Notes: generated by a model from the sequence alone, not told the origin. A stretch of 64,000 bases of DNA from Candidatus Gastranaerophilales bacterium (GCA_944326525.1 CALVEG010000005.1:1-64000), one strand, 5' to 3'; positions 18,449 through 26,930 are shown, numbered from the stretch's first letter. Numbers and translations are program-made.

Positions 18449-19261
18449 TTATATGTCTAAAACCCTTTTGTAGATTTCGTTTTTGCCTGCTCCGTATAAT
18501 TCGGAAAGAATTATTGAAATATCTTTTGCACTAAAATTTTTATTTTTTAATTTTTTTATTTTTTCATCAAAAATTTCTATATCATGTTTTTGTTTTTTTG
18601 CAAAAACCATGCCGACAATTTCACCTTTTAGCGGATTTGTTTTGAAATGATTTATAACTTCTTCTGCACTGCCTGCGGTTATTTCTTCAAATATTTTTGT
18701 GAGTTCGCGACCGATTGAAACTTGTGGATTGTTTCTTGCTTTTTTTATTACTTCAAGGGTGTTATTTAATCGGTTCGGGCTTTCGTAAAATACAAGGTTT
18801 GTTTCTTTGTATTTTTGCAAAATATTTTCAATTTGTGTGTCTGATTTCGGTAAAAATCCCGCAAAATAAAAATCTTCTCCTTCTCGTGCATTTTGAGATA
18901 GAAATGTTGCAACGGCATTCGCTCCTGCAAGTGAAGTTATTGTATAATTTTCTTTCCTTAATTCTTCTACCAAAACGGCTCCGGGATCACAAAATAAAGG
19001 GGTTCCGGCATCTGATACAAGTGCAATTTTTTTACCTTGAGTTAATTGTTCTTTGAAAAAATTTAGTCGCTCTTTTTCATTAAATTTGTGATATGAAACA
19101 CATTTGGTTTTTATTTCATAGTGATTTAGAAGCTTTTGAGTTACACGCATATCTTCGCAAGCTATTATGTCAACAGCTTTCAATACTTCGATTGCTCTTA
19201 AGGTTATGTCACCAAGATTCCCGATTGGCGTCGGCACTATGTATAAATCATATTCTTTCAT
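18449..19261 (-). CDS. rsmI: 16S rRNA (cytidine(1402)-2'-O)-methyltransferase
   Basis: A 270-residue SAM-dependent tetrapyrrole-methylase-fold enzyme that methylates the ribose of C1402 in 16S rRNA. Conserved motifs are YIVPTPIGNLGDITLRA at the N-terminus, CEDMRVTQKLLNH (about 35), VSDAGTPLFCDPG (about 83-95), FYESPNRL (about 158) and GRELTKIFEE (about 184-193). The C-terminal ~45 residues form the usual small Lys-rich domain. The ATG has no ribosome binding site and sits 6 bases after an extended -10 box, so it is probably transcribed separately from the gene ending at 19281. Confidence 0.95.
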   Translation of the reverse strand: MKEYDLYIVPTPIGNLGDITLRAIEVLKAVDIIACEDMRVTQKLLNHYEIKTKCVSYHKFNEKERLNFFKEQLTQGKKIALVSDAGTPLFCDPGAVLVEELRKENYTITSLAGANAVATFLSQNAREGEDFYFAGFLPKSDTQIENILQKYKETNLVFYESPNRLNNTLEVIKKARNNPQVSIGRELTKIFEEITAGSAEEVINHFKTNPLKGEIVGMVFAKKQKHDIEIFDEKIKKLKNKNFSAKDISIILSELYGAGKNEIYKRVLDI

Positions 19262-19276
19262 AATCTGATTTTAACA
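19262..19276 (-). promoter_or_regulatory. Extended -10 promoter, leaderless start of rsmI
   Basis: The minus strand reads TGT-TAAAAT-CAGATT-ATG, an extended -10 with 6 bases to the start codon, nearly the same as the matrixin promoter at 1056-1070. Confidence 0.5.
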
Positions 19277-19280
19277 TGAA

Positions 19281-20453
19281 TTAAAGTTTTTCGTTAAAAT
19301 TTTTCTCTAATTTTTGTTTCGTTCTATCAAGAATTTCGTTATAATTTCTGTTTACGGGTGTCGGTTTTGAGGTGTTTATAACTTGAAGAAAAACTTTTGC
19401 ATTTTCCGGCTTTTTTCCGTCTAAAAAGCTTGGCGAATTTGCTGAGGATTTTCTTGCTGGAACTATTAAACCGCTTTGAGAAAATTTTTCAAGACTTTCT
19501 TTTGAAGAAAGAAATTTAATTAATTTTGCGGCTTCTGTTTTGTGCTTTGAATCCTTTGAAATTGCCCAGCCTGAAGCATCAAGAGGAACTATACTTCCTT
19601 TAGTTCCCTTTGGAAACTGTGCTATATCCCAGTCAAATTCTGCACTTTCTCTATATTTTGGCACAAGCCATCTTCCGGTTAAGTGCATTGCAAGTTTGCC
19701 TTGCAAAAACATTTGAGCCATTGTCAGGCTTGCACTTTCACTTTTTTTAGGTGCTACGTGGTATTTGTTTCTTAAATCGGAGTAAAAGCTTATTGCACTT
19801 TGGCTAGGTGTTGTTTCAAGAATTTCTGTTTGTCCGTCATCAGCTAAAAGTCCCCCGCCTTCACTCATTAGATAGGGAAGATAGAACAGTGGATCTTCTT
19901 CAAAACTTATTCCATAAATACCATTTGCTTTATCTGTTGTTTTTTGGGCAAGCTCCAAAAATTCGGCAATTGTTGTATTGGCATTTGGGTAGGGTAGGTG
20001 GTTTTTGTCAAAAATTTCTTTGTTATAAAAGATTACAAGATTAGATACGTCCCTTGGTATCCCGTAAATTTTTCCGTTACGGCTTAAAGCTTCCGTTGCT
20101 TTCGGGTAAAAATCATCATCTGTAAGGTTGTAATCTGTTAGATCTTCAAGTTTTCCTGCATCTGCATATATCGGCAAGTAAAGATTGTTTATAAAAATTA
20201 CATCAGGTGCTGTGTTTGAGGCAAATAACAGGTGAAGTTTTTGAAAATAATTTTGAGGAATATGCATAAAATCAATTTTTATTTCAGGATTTTCTTTTTC
20301 AAATTCCTCAAGAATCGGTTCCAAAATCTCAATTTCTGATTTTGACCCCCAGCTGGAAAATTGCAAATGTGTTCTTGTATCTTTTGGGGTGCAGCCGCTT
20401 AGTAATATAATTAAAAGCGCTCCTGTAAATAATGCTCTAATCGCTTTTCTCAT
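19281..20453 (-). CDS. ABC-transporter solute-binding lipoprotein (family 1, sugar type)
   Basis: A 390-residue extracellular solute-binding protein. The signal peptide ends in a lipobox LLSGC (Cys ~21), so it is membrane anchored. The body has the family-1 pattern: LQFSSWGSKSEIEILEPILEEFEK (split over about 30-53), APDVIFINNLYLP, a MFLQGKLAMHLTGRW segment (about 247-261) and an AWAISK-like VPLDASGWAISKD motif (about 284-296). Such proteins bind oligosaccharides or glycerol phosphates for import. No permease or ATPase gene is adjacent. An AGGAAA site precedes the ATG. Confidence 0.88.
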   Translation of the reverse strand: MRKAIRALFTGALLIILLSGCTPKDTRTHLQFSSWGSKSEIEILEPILEEFEKENPEIKIDFMHIPQNYFQKLHLLFASNTAPDVIFINNLYLPIYADAGKLEDLTDYNLTDDDFYPKATEALSRNGKIYGIPRDVSNLVIFYNKEIFDKNHLPYPNANTTIAEFLELAQKTTDKANGIYGISFEEDPLFYLPYLMSEGGGLLADDGQTEILETTPSQSAISFYSDLRNKYHVAPKKSESASLTMAQMFLQGKLAMHLTGRWLVPKYRESAEFDWDIAQFPKGTKGSIVPLDASGWAISKDSKHKTEAAKLIKFLSSKESLEKFSQSGLIVPARKSSANSPSFLDGKKPENAKVFLQVINTSKPTPVNRNYNEILDRTKQKLEKNFNEKL

Positions 20454-20475
20454 TAGTTTTCCTGTTTAAAATTTA

Positions 20476-20510
20476 AAAAAGCGGGTTTTATTTTGCACCC
20501 GCTTTTTATT
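20476..20510 (-). terminator. Rho-independent terminator after the AMIN-like gene
   Basis: A perfect 11-base-pair stem (AAAAAGCGGGT / ACCCGCTTTTT) with T-runs on both strands, just after the stop of the gene at 20514. Confidence 0.8.
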
Positions 20511-20513
20511 TCT

Positions 20514-22742
20514 CTATAATTCTATTAAAACACCCATATTGTTTTGTCCGACTTCTACCAGAGATTTGAAGTTGTCTGCTTTAACCATATAAACATTCGG
20601 GTTGTCCATTCTTACCTGAAGCGGTTTGTCTATGTTTCTGTCAAATTTTTTCAAGACAAAAACTTCTTCTCCTATTCTGCCTACAACTGCAGATTTGCCG
20701 TCAAGTGACACAAGATAAAATCCTCGATTTGCATCAATGTTGAAACCTGATTTTACTATTAAACCGCTTAGATAATCTGCTTTTGTTTCGTTTTGGTTTT
20801 TTGTAATCGGATTTGTAATATTTGATGTTTTTGTATTTTGTGTATGTGATGGTTTTATGCTTGCAAGACTGTTTGCTACGACATCTGATAATGAGCTTGT
20901 AACTTTTGATTTGTCATTATCCATAATGTTAAAATATTCATCAACGGAAATTACTTCGTAGTCGTTTTTGTCTTCTTTGAATTCCGGTTTGTTTAAAAAT
21001 TTGTTGTTTGTTGCAATTAAATCTGAAACGCTGAGGTTGGCATTTTTAAACATTCTATGATTTGTGTGAAGTTCTGAATCTCCAAGATTTATGTGAGGTC
21101 CTTCTTGGGGAAGTTCAATTTGAATACGTCTGTGTTTAATTCGTTTGTTTCTGCGTGTTTCTTCAAGGGTATCTTTCTCCGCAAATGCTTTTAATTTTAT
21201 TGGTTTTATACTTTCGTTTATTGCATTATCTTCCGAAACTGTCGGTTGTACGAGTTGAATATTGTTATCATTTTCAATTGAAAGTGGTATATTTTCTGTT
21301 TCAATTATGTCATTTTCAATTTGAGTTTTTTCTTTATTCGGAGATATGTGAAGCAGTCTTTCTAATTTTTCAAGACGTGAATTTGTAACAAATTTAGACT
21401 GAGCTGCTTTTGGTTCCGGTTTTGTTGGTTTTGATGCTGCAACTTTTGGCTGCATATTTGATTGCGATTCTGGCTGCTGAATTGTTTGGTAAGTTCCCTG
21501 ATTTTGTTGTACTTCTTCTATTGCATCTGGCTTTGTAATAAAAGTATATTTTTCGTTTTGAGCTTCTTGGGCTTTGTTCATTGCTTCTATTCTTTCTCCG
21601 GAAACATCCATATATTGCTGATATTTTTCTTGCCAGCTTAAGTTTTCATTGTTAATTATGTTATCATAATTTTGAATTGGTTTTCTTCTTTTGGCAATAT
21701 TGTTAAGAAATGATGCTTTTAGTGCCTGAGATCGAATTAATGAATTTCTTATAAGGTTGAACAAAGATATTAGGCAGAATAACGGTACTAAAACTAAAAC
21801 CAAAGTAACAGGCAAATTTTGCGGCATTTTGTGAATTAATTTTGAGATAAAAATACCTGCTGATTGACCGATATTTGAAGAAGTTTCAGTGGTTTCCGCT
21901 TGTGGTGACGGTATTTGTATTGCAACATCTAGTGATTTTCCAATATTTTCTGCGGTTGAACTTAATATCTTTTGGTTATTTTCAGAAATTTTGGTTTTTG
22001 GGGCGTCTGTATTTTTATTTAATGTTTGTTCTGTATTTGTTGTTGGTTTTTGTTCCGCTTTTTGTTTTACGGGTTCTGTTTTTGTGGTAGAAACTTTCTT
22101 TATATTTGAATCCTGAGAATTTGCGGAAGACGCGATTTTAGATACTGCGGGTTTAGTTACGGTTTTAGCAGTATTTTCGGCTGTCTTTTTAGTAGTTTTG
22201 GATGCTGCTATATCTTGAGCTGTTTTAGTAGGCTGAATTTCCGGTAATTTAAATCCTGCAGATTTCTGTTGAGTTGTATTAGGTGCCGGAGTTTGCACAG
22301 AAGTTTTTTTCTGTGCAATAAGAGCACGATATTCTTTTTGTTCTTGAGTTACGGGGGATGTATTTGCGGTATTTGTTTTTATATTAACGGGACGGTTTGT
22401 AATGACCGTTACTTTTGTGTATCCGCCTGCGCCATCGTTAATTGCCCTGACGTCAACATCTGTTACTACATCTTTTGCATAACCGAAATCAGGTTTTGCG
22501 GTTGATGCGTTGTTTACATTTGGCATCAATATTACGTATTTGTTGTCTGATTTTTTGGTAACAACAACATTATCAGCATAAGGGCTTGAGGTATACAAAG
22601 TGAATTCAAGTCCATCTGTTGAATTTTTTCTGATGTCTACTTGATTAAGTGTATTATCTGCTAATGCGGGCCCGCTTGATATATTAGTTAAGCTAAGGCA
22701 CAATAATAAAATAAGACCGAGTTTTTCGGAGTTTTTAATCAT
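20514..22742 (-). CDS. Envelope protein with AMIN-like N-terminal domain and one central membrane helix
   Basis: A 742-residue protein. Residues 1-28 form a signal peptide (LILLLCLSLTNISS ... ALA-D). Residues ~30-130 read like an AMIN-type beta domain (LNQVDIRKNSTDGLEFTLYTS, then YVILMPNV and VTVITNRPVNI). A long Thr/Lys/Gln-rich disordered segment follows (~130-290), then a membrane helix at ~312-332 (VTLVLVLVPLFCLISLFNLI). A charged region comes next, and a small C-terminal domain (~660-742, GFYLVSLDGKSAVVGRIGEEVFVLKKF). AMIN domains usually bind peptidoglycan or target secretion and pilus machinery. The role is unknown; a Gly-Gly-Gly-Ala4-type site (GGGAAAAA) precedes the ATG. Confidence 0.65.
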   Translation of the reverse strand: MIKNSEKLGLILLLCLSLTNISSGPALADNTLNQVDIRKNSTDGLEFTLYTSSPYADNVVVTKKSDNKYVILMPNVNNASTAKPDFGYAKDVVTDVDVRAINDGAGGYTKVTVITNRPVNIKTNTANTSPVTQEQKEYRALIAQKKTSVQTPAPNTTQQKSAGFKLPEIQPTKTAQDIAASKTTKKTAENTAKTVTKPAVSKIASSANSQDSNIKKVSTTKTEPVKQKAEQKPTTNTEQTLNKNTDAPKTKISENNQKILSSTAENIGKSLDVAIQIPSPQAETTETSSNIGQSAGIFISKLIHKMPQNLPVTLVLVLVPLFCLISLFNLIRNSLIRSQALKASFLNNIAKRRKPIQNYDNIINNENLSWQEKYQQYMDVSGERIEAMNKAQEAQNEKYTFITKPDAIEEVQQNQGTYQTIQQPESQSNMQPKVAASKPTKPEPKAAQSKFVTNSRLEKLERLLHISPNKEKTQIENDIIETENIPLSIENDNNIQLVQPTVSEDNAINESIKPIKLKAFAEKDTLEETRRNKRIKHRRIQIELPQEGPHINLGDSELHTNHRMFKNANLSVSDLIATNNKFLNKPEFKEDKNDYEVISVDEYFNIMDNDKSKVTSSLSDVVANSLASIKPSHTQNTKTSNITNPITKNQNETKADYLSGLIVKSGFNIDANRGFYLVSLDGKSAVVGRIGEEVFVLKKFDRNIDKPLQVRMDNPNVYMVKADNFKSLVEVGQNNMGVLIEL

Positions 22743-22833
22743 ATTTTTCCCGTTACATTACCTACCACTATATATTTATATAATACATTGACATAAAAAA
22801 AATTGCTAGTATATTAAAAAATTGATACTTTTG

Positions 22834-22849
22834 TGTTAAGATTGTAAAC
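22834..22849 (+). promoter_or_regulatory. Extended -10 promoter, leaderless start of era
   Basis: TGT-TAAGAT (22834-22842) is followed by 7 bases and the ATG. No ribosome binding site is visible. Confidence 0.45.
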
Positions 22850-23740
22850 ATGAAAAGCGGATTTACAGCAATAATAGGACGCCCAAATGTCGGCAAGTCT
22901 ACCCTTTTAAATTGTATTTTAGGGCAGAAAATTGTAATTACTACAGATAAGGCACAGACTACAAGAAAAAGAATAAAAGGTATTTACACAACAGAAAAAG
23001 GTCAAATTGTTTTTGTGGATACTCCAGGCGTTCACAAACCTTTGAATAAATTGGGCGAATTTCTTCTTGACGAAGCAAAAGTTGCTGTTCCGGATGCGGA
23101 TGTGATTTTGTTTCTGGTAGACGGTTCAGAACCCGCCGGAAAAGGCGACAGGTGGATTGCACAGAATATTCTGGAAACAGAAACTCCCGTAATTATCGTG
23201 ATGAACAAAGTCGACAAATTAAAAAAGCCCGAAAAGGTTGAAGAAAATCTGCTTTCCTATAAGACTCTATTCAACAAAAATTTGCCTGTTGTAAGGGTTT
23301 CGGCTAAAACAGGACGTAATATTGATACTTTGATAAGCGAAATTTACAAAAAACTTCCTCAAGGTGAACTTTTGTATCCGGAGGACGTTGTGACGGAAGA
23401 AACTATGCGCTCTGTGACGGAAGAAATTGTCAGAGAAAAAATTCTTCTGAACACTTCTGACGAAATTCCGCATTCTGTGGCTGTGAAAGTCGAACAATAT
23501 CAGGAAGAAGATGAAATCGACCGTATTAGAGCAACAATTTTTTGTGAAACCAAAAGCCAGAAGGGGATTTTAATCGGTAAAAACGGTTCCATGCTCAAAA
23601 AAATAGGGATGGAAGCACGTCAGGATTTGGAAAAAATTGTTGAGAAAAAAGTTTTTCTGGGACTTGAAGTTAAAGTTGAAAAGGACTGGCGTAAAAAAGA
23701 ATCTTCGCTTAAAAACTTTGGATACGAACAAGAAAAGTAG
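22850..23740 (+). CDS. era: GTPase Era
   Basis: A 296-residue GTPase that helps 16S rRNA maturation and 30S assembly. G motifs: G1 GRPNVGKST (about 9-17), G2 around TTRKRIKG, G3 VDTPGVH (about 57-63), G4 NKVD (about 121-124) and G5 VSAKTG. The C-terminal KH domain has RATIFCETKSQKGILIGKNGSMLKKIG (split over about 225-251), with the GxxG loop GKNG. Length is typical. It is followed by an 80-residue unknown protein. Confidence 0.96.
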   Translation: MKSGFTAIIGRPNVGKSTLLNCILGQKIVITTDKAQTTRKRIKGIYTTEKGQIVFVDTPGVHKPLNKLGEFLLDEAKVAVPDADVILFLVDGSEPAGKGDRWIAQNILETETPVIIVMNKVDKLKKPEKVEENLLSYKTLFNKNLPVVRVSAKTGRNIDTLISEIYKKLPQGELLYPEDVVTEETMRSVTEEIVREKILLNTSDEIPHSVAVKVEQYQEEDEIDRIRATIFCETKSQKGILIGKNGSMLKKIGMEARQDLEKIVEKKVFLGLEVKVEKDWRKKESSLKNFGYEQEK

Positions 23741-23797
23741 CAAAAAATATTTTTTACAGATTTTATCTTGTTTGTGTAGTTTTAGAAAGGAGAAAAT

Positions 23798-24040
23798 ATG
23801 AGTATAGAATTAAATCTACATACAGGAAGAACCGGCTTGAAAAGAGTTGGAAAGTTAGTAAAACAACAAAGAATGAGAATGACATATAATAAAACTTTAG
23901 AAGGTTTATTCGGTCAATCTGATAAGGATTATATATGTTTAAATAAAAAGTTTTCAAATGTTGCAGAGCCGCAAAATAACGTATTTAAATCATTTGCAGA
24001 AGGTTTACAAAGCTTTTTTGAAAAAGGTTGCATGTTTTAA
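23798..24040 (+). CDS. Small basic protein of unknown function
   Basis: An 80-residue protein with an AAAGGAGAAA ribosome binding site and its own terminator, so it is likely expressed. The N-terminal half is basic (GRTGLKRVGKLVKQQRMRM); the C-terminal half has an amphipathic FKSFAEGLQSFFEKG helix. It contains two Cys but no metal motif. It follows era by 57 bases. I do not recognise a family. Confidence 0.55.
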   Translation: MSIELNLHTGRTGLKRVGKLVKQQRMRMTYNKTLEGLFGQSDKDYICLNKKFSNVAEPQNNVFKSFAEGLQSFFEKGCMF

Positions 24041-24071
24041 ATAGTATTTCGTTATAAGATTTTAAAATGAT

Positions 24072-24100
24072 AAAAAGCCCGTATTATACGGGCTTTTTAA
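24072..24100 (+). terminator. Bidirectional terminator
   Basis: A perfect 12-base-pair stem (AAAAAGCCCGTA / TACGGGCTTTTT) with a 3-base loop, between the convergent small protein and regulator genes. Confidence 0.85.
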
Positions 24101-24119
24101 TGAAAAAAATAAGATGAAA

Positions 24120-24824
24120 TTATTCTTCGATGTTTAGCTTATAACCGCCGCCGTAAATAGTTTCGATGTACTTTTTACCGTTTGAAATTTTGTCAAGTTT
24201 TGAGCGAAGGTGGCGAATATGAACTCTAATAGTTTCAACATCATCGTCCGGAGCGTAACCCCAAATTTCTTTCAAAAGTTTAGAGGATGAAACCATATTC
24301 CCTTGATTTTGAAAAAGAAGATTGAAAATATCAAATTCAATTGGGGTTAATTTTGCAATTTTATCGTTAATTTTGACGCTGTAAGTTTCCGGAAGAAGTG
24401 TTATTTCACCCAAAGTAAGAAGTTCTCTTGTTGCAATACTTTCAGGGATTTGATCTGTGCGTTTTAAAAGTGCGCGCACTCTAACCTGAAGTTCTTCCAT
24501 TTCAAAAGGTTTTACAAGGTAATCATCAACTCCGATATTAAAACCTTTCACTTTATCGTTAATTTGCGAAAGTGCTGTAAGCATTAATATTGGAATATTT
24601 TTGGTGTCTTCATTCTTTCTTATTCTTTGCGCAACCGTGAATCCGTCCACTTCCGGCATCATAACGTCTAAAACCACCAAACTCGGTTTTTCTTGTTTGC
24701 AAAGTGCAAAGCCTTTTGTGCCATCGAATGCCTGCACAACTTTGTATCCGCAAAGCTCTAAATTTACCTTTATCAACTCATTGATTGCACTATCGTCATC
24801 TATTACTAAAATTTTATTATTCAT
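24120..24824 (-). CDS. OmpR-family response regulator, RpaA-like
   Basis: A 234-residue two-domain regulator. The receiver domain (1-118) has DDD (about 8-10), the phospho-acceptor Asp in VVLDVMMPEVDGFTV (about 53), Thr in MLTALSQ and Lys in VKPFEMEE. The C-terminal OmpR-type winged helix (~135-234) has LTPIEFDIFNLLF and VETIRVHIRHLRSKLD. Close recall-based similarity to cyanobacterial RpaA is seen in ILVIDDDSAI, LMLTALSQ..DKV.GFN and RVRALLKRTDQIP. In cyanobacteria RpaA is the clock-output and redox regulator. No histidine kinase gene is adjacent. The ATG is 6 bases after a TAGAAT box, with no ribosome binding site. Confidence 0.88.
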   Translation of the reverse strand: MNNKILVIDDDSAINELIKVNLELCGYKVVQAFDGTKGFALCKQEKPSLVVLDVMMPEVDGFTVAQRIRKNEDTKNIPILMLTALSQINDKVKGFNIGVDDYLVKPFEMEELQVRVRALLKRTDQIPESIATRELLTLGEITLLPETYSVKINDKIAKLTPIEFDIFNLLFQNQGNMVSSSKLLKEIWGYAPDDDVETIRVHIRHLRSKLDKISNGKKYIETIYGGGYKLNIEE

Positions 24825-24836
24825 AAGCTAATTCTA
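24825..24836 (-). promoter_or_regulatory. -10 element, leaderless start of the RpaA-like gene
   Basis: The minus strand reads TAGAAT-TAGCTT-ATG. No clear -35 was found. Confidence 0.4.
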
Positions 24837-25007
24837 TAATAAAAATATCCTAAATGTATGATTAATAAAACTTAATAAATGTTCTCCAAAAAGATAATTA
24901 ATATCAGTGCATTTGAGGGGTTGATAATTTGAAGTTTTGTAAAAAAATAAATTTAAAGTGTAAAAAATACAAATTTTTAATTTTTTGTAGTAATATGTTG
25001 ATTGCAA

Positions 25008-25026
25008 ATTTGCATTGGGCAAATTG
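25008..25026 (+). promoter_or_regulatory. Inverted repeat in the speD upstream region
   Basis: AATTTGC-ATTGG-GCAAATT forms a perfect 7-base-pair inverted repeat about 45 bases before the speD start. It could be an operator or a leader hairpin. Confidence 0.3.
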
Positions 25027-25070
25027 CAGTGTGGTAGTAAATATACATTTATACAAAGGAGGCACATGAA

Positions 25071-25526
25071 TTGGCAATAACATCACCATTTACAGCGTTT
25101 AAGGAAAACGGCAAAAAAGAAATCCACTTAGGACAACACGTTTTAGCAGAATTTTTCGAATGTGATCCAAACACATTAAACAGTATTGATAAAGTAGAAA
25201 AATATATGGTGGATGCCGCCCTTGAATGTGGTGCTACTATTGTCCAAAAATGTTTCCATATGTTTACCCCATACGGAGTGTCAGGTGTCGTAATTATTTC
25301 AGAAAGCCACCTTGCAATCCACACTTGGCCGGAACTTGGTTATGCGGCAGTTGATCTTTTCACTTGCGGTGACAAGTGTGATCCTAAAATTTCTTATGAA
25401 TTTTTAAAAGAAAAATTCAATTCTAAAAAAGCTTCTTTCACAGAACTTAAGCGTGGTATTATCGACGAAGAAACTATGAAAGTTGCTGAAAAACCATTTG
25501 AAATAATGGAACAGATGGTTAACTAG
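25071..25526 (+). CDS. speD: S-adenosylmethionine decarboxylase proenzyme
   Basis: A 151-residue proenzyme of the short prokaryotic class, which self-cleaves to form a pyruvoyl cofactor and decarboxylates AdoMet for spermidine synthesis. The cleavage site is in SESHLAIHTWPE (about residues 76-87), cut before the second Ser; DLFTCGD (about 96-102) carries the catalytic Cys. The start is a TTG with AAAGGAGG 8 bases upstream. An ATG at 25066 lies only 3 bases from that site and runs into a stop after four codons. The C-terminal ~30 residues extend past the usual family length. Confidence 0.93.
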   Translation: MAITSPFTAFKENGKKEIHLGQHVLAEFFECDPNTLNSIDKVEKYMVDAALECGATIVQKCFHMFTPYGVSGVVIISESHLAIHTWPELGYAAVDLFTCGDKCDPKISYEFLKEKFNSKKASFTELKRGIIDEETMKVAEKPFEIMEQMVN

Positions 25527-25546
25527 AATTAAATAAAACAATAATT

Positions 25547-25581
25547 AAAAGGGTGAACAAGTGTTTGTTTACCCTTTTTTA
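25547..25581 (+). terminator. Rho-independent terminator of speD
   Basis: AAAAGGGTGAAC pairs with GTTTACCCTTTT (one bulge) and runs into TTTTTT. Confidence 0.75.
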
Positions 25582-25695
25582 ATTTATGTAAAAAATTTGA
25601 CAAAATGTATTAAAAATAGAATATGTTTATTTTATTATTCGCTTAAGAGGAAGTATCGCATATCGGTGCTGGTTGTAGAATATTCGGGGGATTAA

Positions 25696-26178
25696 ATGAT
25701 CGAAGAAATTCTAGATAAAAAATCTAATTTTGATTTAACTTCAAAAAGTGCGTTTTCAAAAGAGGACGATTCTTTTACATCACGTTCTTATGCAGCGTTG
25801 CTTGCGAAGAATGCAATTCCATATTCGCACAGAAAAGTCGCGGATAATTACACTATTGTAAAGCGTATTTTTAAATTTCAAGCGGTTAATAGCCGTATCT
25901 CAAATGCGGATAAAGCTTTGCTTGCTAAATATGATTTTAATATTCTTGAATATACAACCGTAAAACAAATGTACGAAGAACTTACTCTTCTTCAAAAGTG
26001 GTCAGCTTCTCAGGATGTAAAGCTAAAGAATGATGCTGATTCTATACTTGAAATAAGAGCGAAAGAACTTAAATATATAGATTCAAATCGTTATGCTAAT
26101 GTTTCAAATGAAATTTATAAAGGATATGTTGCTTTGGAACATTATTTTGAAGAAATAAGTAAATATAAAGAAGTTTAG
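25696..26178 (+). CDS. Helical protein of unknown function
   Basis: A 160-residue soluble protein with a GGGGG site 6 bases before the ATG. It is Lys/Glu/Ser/Ala-rich and mostly helical, with a YSHRKVADNYTIVKRIFKFQ segment around 55-74 and repeated YxxLxxW/E-type helices to the end. There are no membrane helices, signal peptide or Cys motifs. It is monocistronic between two terminators. No family is recognised. Confidence 0.55.
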   Translation: MIEEILDKKSNFDLTSKSAFSKEDDSFTSRSYAALLAKNAIPYSHRKVADNYTIVKRIFKFQAVNSRISNADKALLAKYDFNILEYTTVKQMYEELTLLQKWSASQDVKLKNDADSILEIRAKELKYIDSNRYANVSNEIYKGYVALEHYFEEISKYKEV

Positions 26179-26195
26179 ATAAAGTTATAAGCAAG

Positions 26196-26224
26196 AAAAA
26201 GACGGTTTAAAGCCGTCTTTTTTC
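26196..26224 (+). terminator. Rho-independent terminator
   Basis: AAAAGACGG / CCGTCTTTT stem with a 7-base loop and T-run, 18 bases after the gene ending at 26178. Confidence 0.85.
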
Positions 26225-26314
26225 GTGTGTTAGTGAAACGAAGTTAAGTTGTTTAAGCGAAAATAATCGACATTAAAAGATGTACTGTAAAAATGTTTGG
26301 TGGATTTTTAATAC

Positions 26315-26351
26315 AAAAAGGACTTGATCAAAACTAATCAAGTCCTTTTGT
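26315..26351 (-). terminator. Terminator of rpsP
   Basis: A perfect stem (AAAAGGACTTGAT / ATCAAGTCCTTTT) lies just downstream of rpsP, with a T-run on each strand. Confidence 0.8.
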
Positions 26352-26375
26352 CTTGTTAAAAATTTATTAAAGCAA

Positions 26376-26756
26376 TTAAGCTTCAGCAGGAGCTTCAGCT
26401 GCAGCAGCAGCGGCTGCTTTAGCTTCTTCTTCAGCTTTTGCTTTAGCTTCGGCTTCTGCTTGAGCTTTAGCCTGTGCTTTTTTAGAAAGTTTTACAACTT
26501 CTTTTTTCTGATAATTTAAAGTGCCGTCATCGTTGCAGTTTTTAATTAAATAAGCAACGGTTTCAGTCGGTTGAGCGCCTTTTTTAACCCAATCAAGAGC
26601 AGCAACTTTGTCCAATTTCATAACTTTAGTTTTTGGATTGTAGTAGCCAAGTTCTTGAACCGGTCTGCCTTCACGTTTTGTTGTTGAATTGATTACGATA
26701 ACTCTGTATGAAGGGTTTTTCTTAGCACCCATTCTTTTTAATCTAATTTTTAACAT
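26376..26756 (-). CDS. rpsP: 30S ribosomal protein S16
   Basis: A 126-residue S16. The core (1-85) is canonical: [31 protein letters not shown] and [15 protein letters not shown]. Residues ~90-126 form an Ala/Lys/Glu-rich helical tail ([20 protein letters not shown]...), which makes the protein about 40 residues longer than usual. Similar acidic/alanine tails occur in some other S16 proteins. The gene stands alone, without the common rimM/trmD neighbours. It has a ~140-base leader with its own promoter and several hairpins. AAGAAGGAAA is the ribosome binding site. Confidence 0.96.
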   Translation of the reverse strand: MLKIRLKRMGAKKNPSYRVIVINSTTKREGRPVQELGYYNPKTKVMKLDKVAALDWVKKGAQPTETVAYLIKNCNDDGTLNYQKKEVVKLSKKAQAKAQAEAEAKAKAEEEAKAAAAAAAEAPAEA

Positions 26757-26894
26757 TTTGTTTTTCCTTCTTAATTTTCGAGTAACTTTGATTTCCTAAT
26801 GTTGGAAATCTTTTAACCGACGGATGTGTCAAACACTGCAGCCGCGCCGTATTTGGCAATCCTTGAACAAGGCTTAAGAGGAATTGCCCGTTCC
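26757..26894 (-). ncRNA. Structured 5' leader of rpsP (candidate regulatory RNA)
   Basis: The ~138-base untranslated leader is unusually G+C-rich for this genome. On the minus strand it holds GGCAAT...ATTGCC enclosing a CCTTGTTCAAGG hairpin (26851-26886), a GGCGCGGC segment, and a perfect GATTTCC...GGAAATC hairpin (26790-26815 area) near the start codon. It is conserved-looking but does not match SRP, 6S, tmRNA or a riboswitch I know. It may be an autoregulatory leader or a processed small RNA. Confidence 0.45.
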
Positions 26895-26900
26895 GATTTA

Positions 26901-26930
26901 ATTATAATCACAAAATTTACCGATAATCAA
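26901..26930 (-). promoter_or_regulatory. Sigma-70-like promoter of rpsP
   Basis: TTGATT (26930-26925) and TATAAT (26906-26901) on the minus strand are separated by 18 bases. The expected transcript start is near 26894. Confidence 0.7.

Noticed and set aside
26757-26894. Signal recognition particle RNA or 6S RNA in the rpsP leader
   Set aside because: The conserved SRP loop (GGAAGxxGCAGCC-type) and 6S features are missing; kept only as an unclassified structured leader.
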